Of a stretch of 44,201 nt of DNA, positions 11,935-22,789 are shown one piece after another. Under the pieces are notes generated by a model, which ran no database searches, was not told where the DNA came from, and saw nothing but the letters and a program-made list of their open reading frames with translations. Both the position numbers and the translations under genes were made by a program. The number at the start of each line of letters is the position of its first letter. Position 1 is the stretch's first letter. This DNA comes from Salisapilia sapeloensis. Taxonomy: Eukaryota; Oomycota; Peronosporomycetes; Peronosporales; Salisapiliaceae. Where the stretch lies: NCBI GenBank assembly GCA_023334545.1, contig JAADVB010000160.1, positions 1 through 44,201 of the forward strand, read 5' to 3'.

Positions 11935-12414
11935 ATGCCAGTCCAAAGGTGGCTTCGATCTACTTTCACGCATTCCCAGCAATGGCATCGTATGCCAAGT
12001 AAAGTCCGGTGCAACTCGTCCGACTCGAAGCAAGCTGCCCATTTCTCGGCATTACAGCAAGAACTCGAATTCTGTTGCCTCGTATGTGGGTGGGAAACAC
12101 CTTGTACAGCCTGTCCATTCGATTGGTACGGTTTCGACCCGAGAAAGCATCAAAGACATCGACGCAAACGTGATGGCCTTGGGGCCATTTCCGAGGACGA
12201 GCTACAGGAAGCTGCCAAACTACTTGGTCTCGTATCCAAATCCAGCGCCATTACGGCGCAATCCTTTTCCAAAGCTCAGATTAAAACTGCCTTTCGGAAA
12301 ATGGCACTTACAAGTCATCCAGACTGTTGCGATGACGACGATGCCGAGGAGAAATTTAAAGCTATTGTCAATGCCTACGAGCTGTGGATAGCTACCGTAC
12401 CTGACGATAGATGA
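11935..12414 (+). CDS. Small J-domain (DnaJ-like) protein with cysteine cluster, probably mitochondrial
   Basis: Single exon, 159 residues from the ATG at 11935. The C-terminal 70 residues form a J domain: LLGL, then IKTAFRKMALTSHPD, with the HPD tripeptide that stimulates Hsp70 ATPase, then EEKFKAIVNAYELW. The N-terminus (MPVQRWLRSTFTHSQQWHR) is basic and suits mitochondrial import. Between them is CCLVCGWETPCTACPFDWYG, a cluster of five cysteines followed by an aromatic/Asp/Tyr pattern. This resembles the CC..GC..C.W..Y signature of the Oxidored-like (OXLD1) domain, although the spacing differs. If that is right, the protein fuses a probable metal-binding motif to a J domain. The loop after HPD (CCDDDDAEE) is unusually acidic. 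Co-chaperone function is well supported; the cysteine motif is inference. Confidence 0.72.
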   Translation: MPVQRWLRSTFTHSQQWHRMPSKVRCNSSDSKQAAHFSALQQELEFCCLVCGWETPCTACPFDWYGFDPRKHQRHRRKRDGLGAISEDELQEAAKLLGLVSKSSAITAQSFSKAQIKTAFRKMALTSHPDCCDDDDAEEKFKAIVNAYELWIATVPDDR

Positions 12415-12693
12415 AAATACTCAATGTCGACATTTCTATTCTATTTGCATCCATGTACTCATCAAGAGCTCTATCTACCAACGCAACATTCTTATGATAT
12501 ACCACGTCGATATGAAATGCTAGTAGAAAAGCTAAAACTACCCCTTCCGAATTCTATCCTGTTTTTAAATAACTTCGGTCCTCTCGACCATACTCACTTT
12601 CAGTCAAATCGGATCACAATCCGAAAAGGACAAAAGCCCGCGCAGATTCGCGCCAATCGACTGCCACCCGCCGTCGATCGCCCTTGCCACGCA

Positions 12694-12709
12694 GCTCATT
12701 CCTCACAAG
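12694..12709 (+). promoter_or_regulatory. Oomycete-type core promoter before RAD21
   Basis: GCTCATTCCTCACAAG matches the initiator half of the oomycete core promoter fully (GCTCATTYY) and its flanking half partly. It ends one base before the ATG at 12711, so the leader would be only about 10-15 bases, unusual but seen for short-leader transcripts. Confidence 0.5.
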
Positions 12710-12710
12710 C

Positions 12711-14572
12711 ATGTTCTACAACCAAGTGCTGCTTGCCAAGAAAGGCCCTCTAGGTAAAATCTGGCTGGCGGCCCATGGCGACCGTAAATTAAGCAAGCAA
12801 CAGGTCCTGCAGATCGACGTCGAGAATGCCGTCGAAACGATCGAGAATCCTCCTGTCCCGCTCGCTTTGCGTGTCTCGGGGCATCTACTCTTAGGTGTCG
12901 TCCGTATATACGCTCGTAAAGCCCAGTACCTCGTCTCGGACTCGAGTGACGCCGTGAAGCGCATCAACGAAGATTTCCGAACGAACGTCCTGAGTCTTCC
13001 CCCGAAAGCTTCAAAAGCAGGAAAGCAAGCCATGAACGTTGTCGTCTTTGGCGAATTCCGTACCGAGCATCTTAACGCCTTGGAGTAAGATATTTATCTT
13101 CGGTAATTTATATGTATGAAGAACTAATGGTGGACATGTAGCTCGGTCGAATTGACCCAGTTGGAGCTAGGAGACTTGTTGAGTGCTGCCAGTCAATCTG
13201 CCATGCCAGCTTCTCGTCGTCATGAAATCACGTTGGCTGAATCTGCGTCTCAACGATCGAAAAACGGAAACTACAGTGCCTTCCGTATGGTATTTTACTA
13301 TATACATACCAGTACAAACTGGACTAATGGTATCTACATAGATGACTTGCATATGGACGACTCGTTCGGGTATGGAGACATGCCAGCATTCGACTTTGAA
13401 CACACATTAGGTCGACCGGTATGCAATTTATAAAAATATATTACATCCGCATATGAAACTAATTCGATCACTAGGGAATGCGCAACTCATTTGATCACGC
13501 CATGAGCGAGATTGAAGTCGGGCGTAATGACTCGAGTGCTATGCCAGCATTAAACGAATCCCAGCTCCTCGGATCAACTGACGGAAAGTCGATCACTGGT
13601 GACTTGGACCATAAGAATCACGACAATGAGTTCGCGTTTGACGATGACTTTGACGGACCATCCGACCTTCCTGGCGCGAATGAACTACCTCCCAGTCCGC
13701 TCAACAACTCTCATTTTAGTGACAATGCTTCCCACGCATCTATGGACTTGGCACTTGCCAACATCGATGAAGACCAGACGACGGACGGAACGACGAAATC
13801 TAAGAAACGGCGGCGTGTCGAACGTGACACGGTCACACAGCTCAGTGGCTCTCTCATCCGCAAGAACATGAAAGACACGTCGAAAATAACACAGACGAGA
13901 GACTTGACACATGCTTCGAACGATAAGACGGGACTAGATGTGGACAACGCGGATCTTTTCAAGACACCGTGTCAAACGGACATGGCAGACGATCTGAAAG
14001 ACATGTACACAGCGACGATGAAGAAAGCCAAGTTCCCGTATTTATCTGCTCGAGGTCAAGTGGAGGACGTAGAGCAGATGAGACGCATGAGTCACGCGTC
14101 GCAGGATCGGGAACACGACATGAACGACTATGCGTTCGATCAAGAGGATGATCGACCGCAGTCCATGGGATTGATGGGTGATAAAGATCGCGACTCGCTC
14201 GACTTTGACTTTGCTGCACCGGAGCCGGATCGTCTGAATGACTTGGATACGGGTGACGTGGAGCTAGACCTCGGCGTCGATATTGAGAATGAAGAAGGTA
14301 TTCCGACTGCTACTTCTGCCAGCACTGATCACAAGTGGCATCCGAACACGGTGAAAGTGATGAAAGTGTTGCAAGCGACGATGAAAGGCAAGGAAGAAAC
14401 GACGTACGAGACGTTGACAAAACCTACGACGAGTAAACGCACTGCGGCGGCACTCTTCTGTGAATTACTACAGCTCAAGACGCTAGATTACGTCCGGTTA
14501 GACCAGTCAGAGGCGTATGGAGACATCTCGATTGCTCGATCCGATAGGTTTCCAATGACGTCTCGAGCTTAA
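12711..14572 (+). CDS. RAD21: Cohesin kleisin subunit RAD21/SCC1
   Basis: Four exons, 563 residues: 12711-13084, 13142-13284, 13342-13418, 13475-14572 (introns 57, 57 and 56 nt). The start is fixed by the conserved opening MFYNQVLLAKKGPLGKIWLA, the kleisin N-terminal domain that binds SMC3; SGHLLLGVVRIYARKAQYL follows. Near residue 190 is a short conserved acidic patch GYGDMPAFDFE. The C-terminal 75 residues (WHPNTVKVMKVLQ through LFCELLQLKTLDYVRL) form the winged helix that binds the SMC1 head. The middle is acidic and disordered, with Arg-rich spots that could be separase sites. The protein closes the cohesin ring and holds sister chromatids together. The donor of intron 2 is chosen at 13285 because it alone keeps frame with the downstream exon. 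Confidence 0.93.
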
Positions 14573-14718
14573 TGCGTATCTGACTAGTCCATGTATACCC
14601 GATCGGTTAACTTCAATATTTCTTTTCTTGGGGACAGCAGTTGTTGCTCGTTATTTTTAGCTTCCATCCTCTCGTTTATCCTTTAAGACGACAGTAGGGA
14701 AGACGCAGTCAAGGTAGC

Positions 14719-17460
14719 ATGTCCGACTTTCGATCGTTGAAAGCCAAAGTACGAGTCTTGTGCAAGCAACGACGTGTACGGTTAGAAGAGTTTATGAAAA
14801 CTTTTGATCGACATCGTGTGAAGAAGATTAAAGTCGAACAGTTTCGTCGAGCCTTAGACCTTAGTGGTTTGCAACTTGCACCGAGTGAAGTCGATGTTAT
14901 CTTGATGAAGTATCGTATTCCGACGGAACCTGCGTATGTTGATTATCAGCGTTTCTGCGACTTGATCAACAAGGTCTTCACGGTTAAAGGGTTGGAGCAG
15001 AATCCACATCTTTGTGGTAGCATCCAAAGTGAATTGAAGTCGACCAAGAAACTGCCGAAAGATCAGTTCGTCGGACAAGAGTTGGAAAGTCTGAAACGAG
15101 TGAAAGCGAAGATTGTGCACGCTGTACAAGTGAAAGGAGTTGTTTTGAAAGACGTCTTTCATGACTTTGATCGTGCGAACGCTGGAAAAGTTACCAAGCC
15201 TCAGTTCCTTCGACATCTACTCGACATCGTCACGCTTTCGGATGACGAATGTGAGTTGCTGCTTAAAGCCTATGGTGACGGACGCGACTTGTACTATCGT
15301 ACTCTCCACTACGACTTATTCCCGTCGACCTCGACTCCTGTCGCATTGCCTTCACTAAAGAAACGACTTCATCTGCATTACCGTGATGACGAGAGCGTAG
15401 AGGAAATAGAAGACGGTCTTCGAAAGCTAGTAGCACGCGATCGTATTCGTGTAAAAGAGTTCTTTGTAGATTTTGACCCTCTTCGCACAGGGACATGCTC
15501 CGAGGCACAGTTTCTACGCTGTCTGAAACTTACATTTCCATCTCTTCTCGAACATGAATTAGCAGTAATCACCGCAAAGTACCGTTGCAGTGACTCTGCC
15601 GAAGCCAAGACAAACTATTTGCACCTGTGTCGCTCTCTTGAACGCTCTGAAGCTTTCAGTAACAATGACATGGACGACGATTCACTCGCTAAGATGATGT
15701 TGCAGACCCAAACTGCGATCAATGACAGCGACAAGTGTTATCGTAAAGCAAGAGGAGCACTTACTGCAGATGAAGAGGTAGTCTATCAGGGATTAATGGA
15801 GCGTATTGCTAATTACTGCACCACTAGACGTGTGCTCATCAAGCCAACGTTCCAGGACTTCGATCGAGCGAAGAGAGACCATATTACCAATGAACAGTTC
15901 ATTCGTGTGCTTACCATGTTCAAGCTATCTCCTCAGTCTCGCCAGGAAGAACATGTTCTATTGAAACGATACGCGAGTGCCCACGGTGATCGTTTTATCA
16001 ACTACGTTGCCTTTTGTTCGGATGTAGAGCACTGGAATGACAGTGAGAACACGAACCAATCTTCTTCCCGTCCATCCAGTAGCAACGTAGCTTCGGAAAT
16101 CCTTGCTCCATCTCGAGTGGCCAAACAGCTAGCTCGAAGTCCAAGTGAGCTTATGTTGGACATTCAACGACAAGTCAAGCGTGATCGTGTGCGTCTGGAA
16201 GAGTACTATCGGGACTTTGACAAGCTACGTCATAACGAGATCACACGTGCGCAGTTTGCTGCGGGTATTCATGCTGCAGGGTTACTCTTAAGCAAAGAAG
16301 AAGTGGCTTCACTAGCAGATCAGTACGCGAGTGATGTTAAGGACAGTCAAGGATTGCCTTTAGTCTCGTGGAAAATATTTGTCGAGGCTGTCGAAAGAGT
16401 CTTTACGATTACGGACCTTGAGAAGTACCCGACGTATGAGTCTCTACTAAAGCCACAGGAAAAGAAGGTTTCGATTGAAAAGAAGTTGAGTGAAGCGGAG
16501 GAGAAACAAGTTACAGAAGCCGTCTTGGCCATGAAGAAATCTGTCGATCGCCAACGACTGACGCTTAAGCCAGTGTTTGAAGACTTCGATAGAGCTCGTC
16601 ATGGCAGCATCAGTGCACCGAAGTTCGAGCGTGCGCTCTCACGGCTTGGTCTTTTGCCTCCAGACGACCGAATTGCCAAGCTTGTACTGATAAAGTTCCA
16701 AGAGAGTTCGAATGGAAAAGGTCTGGGGTCTATTGGAGATGTGAATTACCGAGCATTCCTAGATGCACTTGATATCGTGTCGAGTCTTGGACCTGCTGAC
16801 ATCCTTCCTGGAAGTAGTGAATATCGACATTTGATTCAATCCGGTGGAGATAGTCACCTACAGAACGGAGGAAGGAGGACGATTCGCATGAAGAATGAGT
16901 CAAGCTCTGAATTGACACCACTGCTTCAAGAACTACATCGGCAAGTGAATACCCAACGCATACGATTGAAAGAATTTGTGACGGAAGGCGACAAACTCCG
17001 GACTGGTGAAGTTTCCGTTCCAAAGTTCCATACGGCTTTAAACCGTAGTGGATGCACCTTAAGTGCTGCGGATCTCAAAACTTTGTCGACTGCCTTCCGA
17101 TCGGACAAGCACACGGACATGATCAACTGGCGAGCATTCATCGATGCGGTGGAGAATGTCCAAATCATGACGTTGGTGACACCCAGAGCAGATGACAATG
17201 TCGATAAGCTACTTGCTAGCATCCGAGGGGAAGTCCTACGACGTGGTCTGCACTTAAAACCATACTTTCAAGACTATGACCGGAACTCGACGAATTGCGT
17301 GACCAAGACGCAGTTCGCTGCCGTGCTGGACCTCATGCGACTATCGCTTACACCTCGAGACATTGACTGCCTCACGTCTTACTACGGTAACGATAGCAAA
17401 GGCCGGAAGGATGTCCACTACCTGACGTTCCTTCAACAAGTGGATCCAAGTCAGACGTAA
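14719..17460 (+). CDS. Large protein of eight EF-hand-like repeats
   Basis: Intronless, 913 residues. I count eight related units of about 100 residues, beginning near residues 10, 130, 235, 355, 485, 605, 735 and 830. Each has a basic lead (R-R-V/I-R-L-K/E-E-F), then DFDRAR.G.IT..QF, a helix, L...E...L...Y, and a closing V.Y..F. This is the paired EF-hand layout seen in EFCAB6-like and other cytoskeletal or axonemal calcium proteins. Most first loops keep Asp at positions 1 and 3 but have Ala, Lys or Leu where Asp/Asn/Ser is expected at 5, and second loops are poorer still, so calcium binding is doubtful for most units. There is no signal peptide or membrane segment. A scaffold role, possibly in the flagellar axoneme of zoospores, is inference. 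No gene symbol is justified. Confidence 0.85.
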   Translation: MSDFRSLKAKVRVLCKQRRVRLEEFMKTFDRHRVKKIKVEQFRRALDLSGLQLAPSEVDVILMKYRIPTEPAYVDYQRFCDLINKVFTVKGLEQNPHLCGSIQSELKSTKKLPKDQFVGQELESLKRVKAKIVHAVQVKGVVLKDVFHDFDRANAGKVTKPQFLRHLLDIVTLSDDECELLLKAYGDGRDLYYRTLHYDLFPSTSTPVALPSLKKRLHLHYRDDESVEEIEDGLRKLVARDRIRVKEFFVDFDPLRTGTCSEAQFLRCLKLTFPSLLEHELAVITAKYRCSDSAEAKTNYLHLCRSLERSEAFSNNDMDDDSLAKMMLQTQTAINDSDKCYRKARGALTADEEVVYQGLMERIANYCTTRRVLIKPTFQDFDRAKRDHITNEQFIRVLTMFKLSPQSRQEEHVLLKRYASAHGDRFINYVAFCSDVEHWNDSENTNQSSSRPSSSNVASEILAPSRVAKQLARSPSELMLDIQRQVKRDRVRLEEYYRDFDKLRHNEITRAQFAAGIHAAGLLLSKEEVASLADQYASDVKDSQGLPLVSWKIFVEAVERVFTITDLEKYPTYESLLKPQEKKVSIEKKLSEAEEKQVTEAVLAMKKSVDRQRLTLKPVFEDFDRARHGSISAPKFERALSRLGLLPPDDRIAKLVLIKFQESSNGKGLGSIGDVNYRAFLDALDIVSSLGPADILPGSSEYRHLIQSGGDSHLQNGGRRTIRMKNESSSELTPLLQELHRQVNTQRIRLKEFVTEGDKLRTGEVSVPKFHTALNRSGCTLSAADLKTLSTAFRSDKHTDMINWRAFIDAVENVQIMTLVTPRADDNVDKLLASIRGEVLRRGLHLKPYFQDYDRNSTNCVTKTQFAAVLDLMRLSLTPRDIDCLTSYYGNDSKGRKDVHYLTFLQQVDPSQT

Positions 17461-17696
17461 GATGAGAACGTCAGAACCAAAGCGATTGTATTTTTACTTC
17501 CCAACCTTCCTACATGCGAAAGAAGAAGAGTGTTCGCCTAATAGAAATAAAAGTTTCCTATCATTCTTGTCTCCGTCTTGCCAACGTGAGCAAACACCGT
17601 TTTCCTTCCACAAAATGTAGTAACAGGAAAGAGGCGTGACATGCAAAAAAGGATAAAAAGGTCCTCCGTCATCATTCAAGTGAGAGAGGAGAAAAT

Positions 17697-18485
17697 TTAT
17701 CGACGATGGATGAGTGACATGAATTCACTTCGAGTGCGTGGGTCGGATTTAAAGATGCCGTTCACGGAGCTCGAGATGGTTGATGCACCATTCTTCTCCA
17801 CACCACGCATCGTCATGCACATGTGTGTCGCTTCAATGACGACACCCACGCCCTTGGGCTCAATGGCGGCCCACACTGCGTTCGCAATCTGTTTCGTCAA
17901 CCTTTCCTGCACTTGTAATCGACGCGAAAAGACTTCTGAAATACGAGCTAGCTTACTCAAGCCCAGGACCTTGCCATCCGGAATGTACCCGATGTGCACT
18001 TTACCCGAGAACGGGACCATGTGGTGCTCGCACATCGAGTGGAGATCAATGTCACGGACGACGACCATCTCGTCATGGTCTTCTTCAAACACGGCTTCAT
18101 TCAGCACGTCCGAAAGGCTCTGCGAGTACCCTTTCGTGTTGTAAAGGAGCGCCTTGGCCATGCGCTCCGGCGTTTTCAATAGTCCTTCTCGAGTCGTGTC
18201 TTCACCGACGCATTCTAATAGAGTCCGTACAGCATCTGCCATTTTGGCAATCTTTTCCGTGTCATCCACATGGTCATTTTCATGCCGAGACGGAGCTGTC
18301 AATGATAGCGCCTGAAGCTGCTTTTCCCGTTCTTCCTCTTCACAGCTACTCACGCTTGCTGTCGATGTAGTTGCCGATGCATACCCATTACTGTACTTGG
18401 CAGCACTACCATTGATGGCATTGGTGGTCGTCAGGCACTCATCTGCTGGCGACAGCGCGCCGCTAGACACTGGCGATGGAGCCAT
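17697..18485 (-). CDS. GTP cyclohydrolase I
   Basis: Single exon, 262 residues from the ATG at 18485. It converts GTP to 7,8-dihydroneopterin triphosphate, the first step of folate and tetrahydrobiopterin synthesis. The catalytic core fills residues 80-262: [50 protein letters not shown]. The zinc ligands are C152, H155 and C223; the spacing of C152 to C223 (71) equals that of the E. coli enzyme. The first 75 residues are Ser/Ala-rich and not conserved, like the variable N-terminus of animal enzymes. The frame stays open upstream but only with a TTG, so I use the ATG; a splice acceptor-like CAG just before it leaves room for a 5' leader intron. It is tail-to-tail with the EF-hand gene (236 bp) and head-to-head with REV1. 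Confidence 0.94.
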   Translation of the reverse strand: MAPSPVSSGALSPADECLTTTNAINGSAAKYSNGYASATTSTASVSSCEEEEREKQLQALSLTAPSRHENDHVDDTEKIAKMADAVRTLLECVGEDTTREGLLKTPERMAKALLYNTKGYSQSLSDVLNEAVFEEDHDEMVVVRDIDLHSMCEHHMVPFSGKVHIGYIPDGKVLGLSKLARISEVFSRRLQVQERLTKQIANAVWAAIEPKGVGVVIEATHMCMTMRGVEKNGASTISSSVNGIFKSDPRTRSEFMSLIHRR

Positions 18486-18662
18486 TCTGATGGCAGCAGG
18501 TCCAAATGTGTGTTTGGTGGGTAGTGGCGAGCGGTTTTTGTCCAATCACAAGAACTTACGCACTCCTATCTTATGATGGATTGGGTACTTGCTCAGCCAA
18601 TCCACAGAGAGTTGTAGTAGCGGCACGATAGCGGCACAGGCGTGCAGCACGCCCGACACGAG
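18486..18662. promoter_or_regulatory. Shared head-to-head promoter region with CCAAT boxes
   Basis: These 177 bases separate the divergent starts of GTP cyclohydrolase I and REV1. They contain CCAAT at 18542-18546 and 18597-18601, and ATTGG (CCAAT on the other strand) at 18580-18584. Three boxes in 60 bases suggest NF-Y-type control of one or both genes. No clear oomycete initiator is seen. Confidence 0.4.
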
Positions 18663-21070
18663 ATGCTGCAGCAAGGACTGAGGAAGCGACCGGCAGTCGG
18701 GGAGCACCATGATGGTGACTTTGGTGTATACATGTCCCATAAGGTGCAGAAGCTTCGAGCTCAGAATGCGAATATCGGACAGTCCACGAGTCAGCCGTCG
18801 CTCTTCCATGGCGTCCACATCTGCGTCGATGGACACACAAAGCCGAGCAAAGAGGAGCTACGACAGCTTATACTAGAGCATGGAGGTGGATTCGAGCACT
18901 ACGAAACGTCTAAAGTCACGCATATAGTTGCAACTCATCTACCAGCAAGCAAAGTCCTGCAGCTCCAGTACGTCATATAAGTAGCATCGTCCTAATTAGA
19001 TCCTAATGCATGCACATTAGACGGATGAAGAAGCCAACACCCGTCGTGGATCCACAATGGGTTATCCAGAGCATAGCTCAGCAGAAACTCTTGCCTACTA
19101 GAGGGTTTCTATATAAAGCCTTTGTCGATCAAACACAAAGCCATTTATCCAATATCACTCGTGACCTCTCGAACTCAACGAAAGACGGACCTGCTTTCGT
19201 ACGCAACTACTTTGCCAAGTCGCGTCTTCACCATATCGGTTCATGGCGGACTATTCTCCAGCAAAAGATGCCAGATTTCCAGTCCAAATATAAAGGACCA
19301 AGTATACGACGAGAAGCATCGAGTTCAAATCGTCGAGTCATCCTCCACATCGACATGGACAGTTTCTTCGTTAGTGTAGCCATGCGCAATCATCCAGAGC
19401 ATATAGATAAACCAGTAGCAGTCGCCCATTCGAGTAAGGCAGGGTCCAGTGAGATCTCATCTTGTAATTATATCGCTCGTCGACATGGCTTACGCGCCGG
19501 TATTTTCATGCAACAAGCGAAAACTATGTGTCCTGATCTTGTTGTACTTCCGTACGCGTTCGATGACATACAGCAAGTGTCGTTCCAACTCTACGAGACC
19601 TTTTTCACCCACACACCTCATGTCCAAGCCATGAGCTGTGATGAAGCGTTGTTAGAGTTTGACGGCAAGACGGACGGTTTTGCTAAAGCACAGGAAATAC
19701 GTCAACAGATATATGACAGAACGAAGTGTAATGCTAGTGTTGGTATTTCGTATAATATTCTACTCGCTAAAATGGCGACGACGCGAGCGAAACCGAATGG
19801 AATCTGTAGATTAAGTGATCAAGAAGCTGTCGATACATTCCTATCGTCTCTGAAAGTCAAAGACTTGCCTGGTGTCGGATACAGTACGAATGCAAAGCTA
19901 CAGGAATTAGGTATCCACGACGTCACACAGCTTCGATCGATCTCAAAGACCGAACTAGAGCTTCACGTCGGTAAAGTCACGGCCAAGACACTACACGACA
20001 ATGCGAATGGCATCGACACGAGACCCTTGTCGACCGAAACAAACTTTATGAGAAAGAGTGTATCTGCTGTCATTAACTTTGGTATTCGATTCGAACGAGA
20101 AGAAGAGACAAAGGCTTTCATGGGCGCACTGGCTGAAGAACTCGTGCTTCGTCTCCAAAGTCTTCAAGTACAAACGAAATGCATTACTTTACTAGTGAAA
20201 AAACGAAAGCAAGGACAACCGCATGAGCCTGTCAAGTACCTTGGCTGTGGTATCTGTGACAGCTTTTCGAAAGCGCATGTCCTAGCTTCTGCCACTGATG
20301 ACGCGAAGAAGATTGCTCAAATCGGTATCCAGCTCTTGGAACAATTCCAGTTCCCACCACAAGAGCTTCGAGGTGTCGGTCTACAAGCGACGAAACTAGA
20401 CTCGACGCAACGTCCACAACCTGCAAGCCTAAAGCAGCACTTGCAGTCATGGTTGCAGGATAAAAAGGTACAATCGAAAGCTCTACTTTCACCATCCAGA
20501 CCGCAAGTCAAACAGACTGAAGCGACAGTACCTCCCAATCGTTCAACAGAGTACGCTCTAAATGACGTCTATTTGTCCCAAGTGGACTTGGAAGTGTACC
20601 ACGCGCTTCCGATGCGATTGCGTCAAGAGATCAATCGCCATGCAAAACCACCTCGATCACTGATGAGTGCCCAGCGACTAAAGAAACCACCATTACCAAA
20701 GCCAAAGCAGAGTCCAGTGAAAGAAAAAGAGGTCAAGCCGGTCGAATCCATCTTGGCTACTACATGGACACTCCTAGAACAAGTGAATACCTCGGACTTC
20801 GAAGCCATGGAGACATTGGCCGTAGACGTTACAGAAACTTTCGATACTATCTACGCTCGGATCCTCTATGATGTCGAGATGAATGCACTTGACCACGCTG
20901 CTCGGACACTACGTTTTGTTCGACGCAAGTGCCAAAGCATTGCTGGTAAAGCTCTCAACCTTCTACTGTCCGACCAATTTAATCAGCTCTTACACCGTGT
21001 CAATTCGGAACTAGAGAACCTTGGCATGCACTCCATATCGAAACAAACTGTATCTCTACTTGAAATATAA
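18663..21070 (+). CDS. REV1: DNA repair protein REV1 (Y-family deoxycytidyl transferase)
   Basis: Two exons, 784 residues: 18663-18967 and 19021-21070 (intron 53 nt). REV1 inserts dCMP opposite abasic sites and damaged guanine and recruits other translesion polymerases. The start is set by the REV1 opening GLRKRP, then GVYMSHKVQKLRAQ. A BRCT domain spans about residues 45-130 (LFHGVHICVDGHTKPSKEEL; HGGGFEHYETSKVTHIVATH). The catalytic core begins with HIDMDSFFVSVAMR (metal-binding D213, D215) and includes MSCDEALLEF (D309, E310). The little-finger domain and a Pro/Lys-rich linker follow. The last 100 residues fit the REV1 C-terminal domain that binds REV7 and other polymerases. No ubiquitin-binding motif is obvious. 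It ends only 31 bp from the stop of the convergent Myb gene. Confidence 0.93.
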
Positions 21071-21101
21071 ACTTTAAATGTATCATGCACGCTTTATTGT
21101 T

Positions 21102-22285
21102 TTACACGACACTTTGATATGTGTCATCTCCACTAATACTATCGTCCTCCTGCGTCGATAAACGCATGAGCAAGTGCCATCGATTCTTTATCGAGTTCAC
21201 ACTTCGACGTGGAAGCTCTTCCGAGATACGTTTCCATTGCTTTGGATGTCGATCGTAAGCTTCGTACAATCTTGCATCCTCATCTGGTGACCACTCCGTC
21301 TTGACTAACGACGGATCGACATAGTTCAGATATCGCTCTCGACATTGCTTCCCCGTGCGTCCAGGCAAGAAACTCGCAACCTACACGTTTATATGTTACG
21401 ATAGAACCAAGATAAGTAGTCTACGTTTCATGGTACCTTGCTCCACTTGTGGCCGAACTCGTCGACTTTAGTACGTAAGACGTTATCGTCCCAAGCAGAC
21501 CAAGTAAGTTTCTCTCGGACCTTCTTGGACGAATCATCCTCACTCGAGTCACTACTCACTTTTCTCCTCTTGGCAGGTGGACTCCCAATACTACTACCTG
21601 AGCCGATTTGATCCGGAGGTAGATTGTTTCGTATCGAAAGTGCGATGCATCGATTCTTGACGTCATCCGGACTTCGTCCATCAAACTGACGAGCGATGGA
21701 AGCCCATGTCGTACCCATTTCACGACGCAAGGACTCCAACTTAGCGTCCTCTTCAGACGTCCACGCTCGGCTGTGGAGCTTCGGGTCCAAGTGATTTATA
21801 TAGCGTTCTCGACATCGCTTTCGATCTCGATGTGGCATCTCTCGTGCCACTTGTGACCAGTTCGACGTGCCGTACTTGACCACGAGCTCTTTTAGCTTTG
21901 AATCCTCTTCAGTCGTCCAAAAGTGTTTCCGAGGTGCTTTTTGCTGCCTCGTAGACGCATCGTCGCGCTGGTTCTCAATCTCCGAAACAAAGTTACGTGA
22001 TCGCGCTCTGCCATCGTCATCCATCCCGTACTCTGTCACAGCGTAGACGACCTTTTCAGTGTCCATGGTGGTAATATGCTGCTTTGCATACGGACAAGGA
22101 GCATCGAATAAGGGGGACGCATCTCTCTTATTGTTTTTCGAAGAGGATGAGGCAGAGGTCGTCAGACGACTATCCTTGGCTCTATTGCGTTGCTGCTTCA
22201 AGAGCTCAATGCGTCGATGTATCAACCTTTCCATGTTGCTACACTCGAAGAGAGCGTGGATGGCCACACCGAACTTGTTCTCCAT
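21102..22285 (-). CDS. Myb-like DNA-binding protein with four Myb repeats
   Basis: Two exons, 375 residues: 22285-21437 and 21380-21102 (intron 56 nt, phase 0, splitting the third repeat). Repeat 1 (KHFWTTEEDSKLKELVVKYG to CRERYINHLDP), repeat 2 (RAWTSEEDAKLESLRREMG), repeat 3 (LTWSAWDDNVLRTKVDEFG to CRERYLNYVDP) and repeat 4 (EWSPDEDARLYEAYDRHP to NRWHLLMRL) form two R2R3-like pairs split by an acidic, Ser-rich linker with a nuclear-localisation-like PPAKRRK. Ends of repeats 1 and 3 carry the K.CRERY.N..DP signature of true Myb R2 repeats. It should bind DNA in the nucleus as a transcription factor. SNAPc-like or Cdc5-like roles are less likely because of the paired layout. Targets are unknown. 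Confidence 0.87.
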
Positions 22286-22751
22286 GGCTGCACTCTGCTG
22301 ACTGAGGTGCTAGGCTTGGACGTACGAACGCGTGTGTGCATAAATCAGACAGGTGACCGGAAGACCTTTGTTTATGCGATCAGATAGTCACTCCCAGAAG
22401 AGTGCAGCCCCATGGAAACCTCTTAAATAATTCCGTACGTTATTTTTTCCATGCAATGAAGCATTTCACATCCCACCAACAAGCACCTACGCTCATCTAC
22501 CAAACTAGTCGTCAAAGTTACCATTGTAATCTCACACTTTTATTCAATTCACATTTCCCTCCATTTCCCATTTAACTACCATCAAAACACAAAACGCCTT
22601 CTCTATATCTATACAAGTACATAAGCATCCACTTCCACCTCGTACCTATCTCCACAAGAGCTAGAACCTGTGCAAGATACTCGCATCAAGACACCTCTTC
22701 CAGTGCTTTTTCATATGTTATACAAGACAATAACTAAACGACTGGCACCGA
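22286..22751. other. Myb-RPS3 divergent intergenic region
   Basis: No gene. The stretch is rich in pyrimidine runs (CATTTCCCTCCATTTCCC near 22550) and CAC/ACC blocks on the plus strand, which lead into the RPS3 core promoter. Such C/T-rich runs are common before ribosomal protein genes. Confidence 0.5.
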
Positions 22752-22767
22752 GCTCATTTCCCAAAGT
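22752..22767 (+). promoter_or_regulatory. Oomycete-type core promoter of RPS3
   Basis: GCTCATTTCCCAAAGT fits GCTCATTYYNCAWTTT at all but the last few positions. It lies 22 bp before the RPS3 ATG, giving a leader of about 35 bases if transcription starts within the initiator. Confidence 0.72.
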
Positions 22768-22789
22768 CTGATCGATCCAAGTAGAGAAA

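Noticed and set aside
18546..18836. A 96-codon minus-strand frame that could extend GTP cyclohydrolase I upstream
   Set aside because: It lies antisense to the well-supported first exon of REV1 and shows no similarity to cyclohydrolase N-termini.
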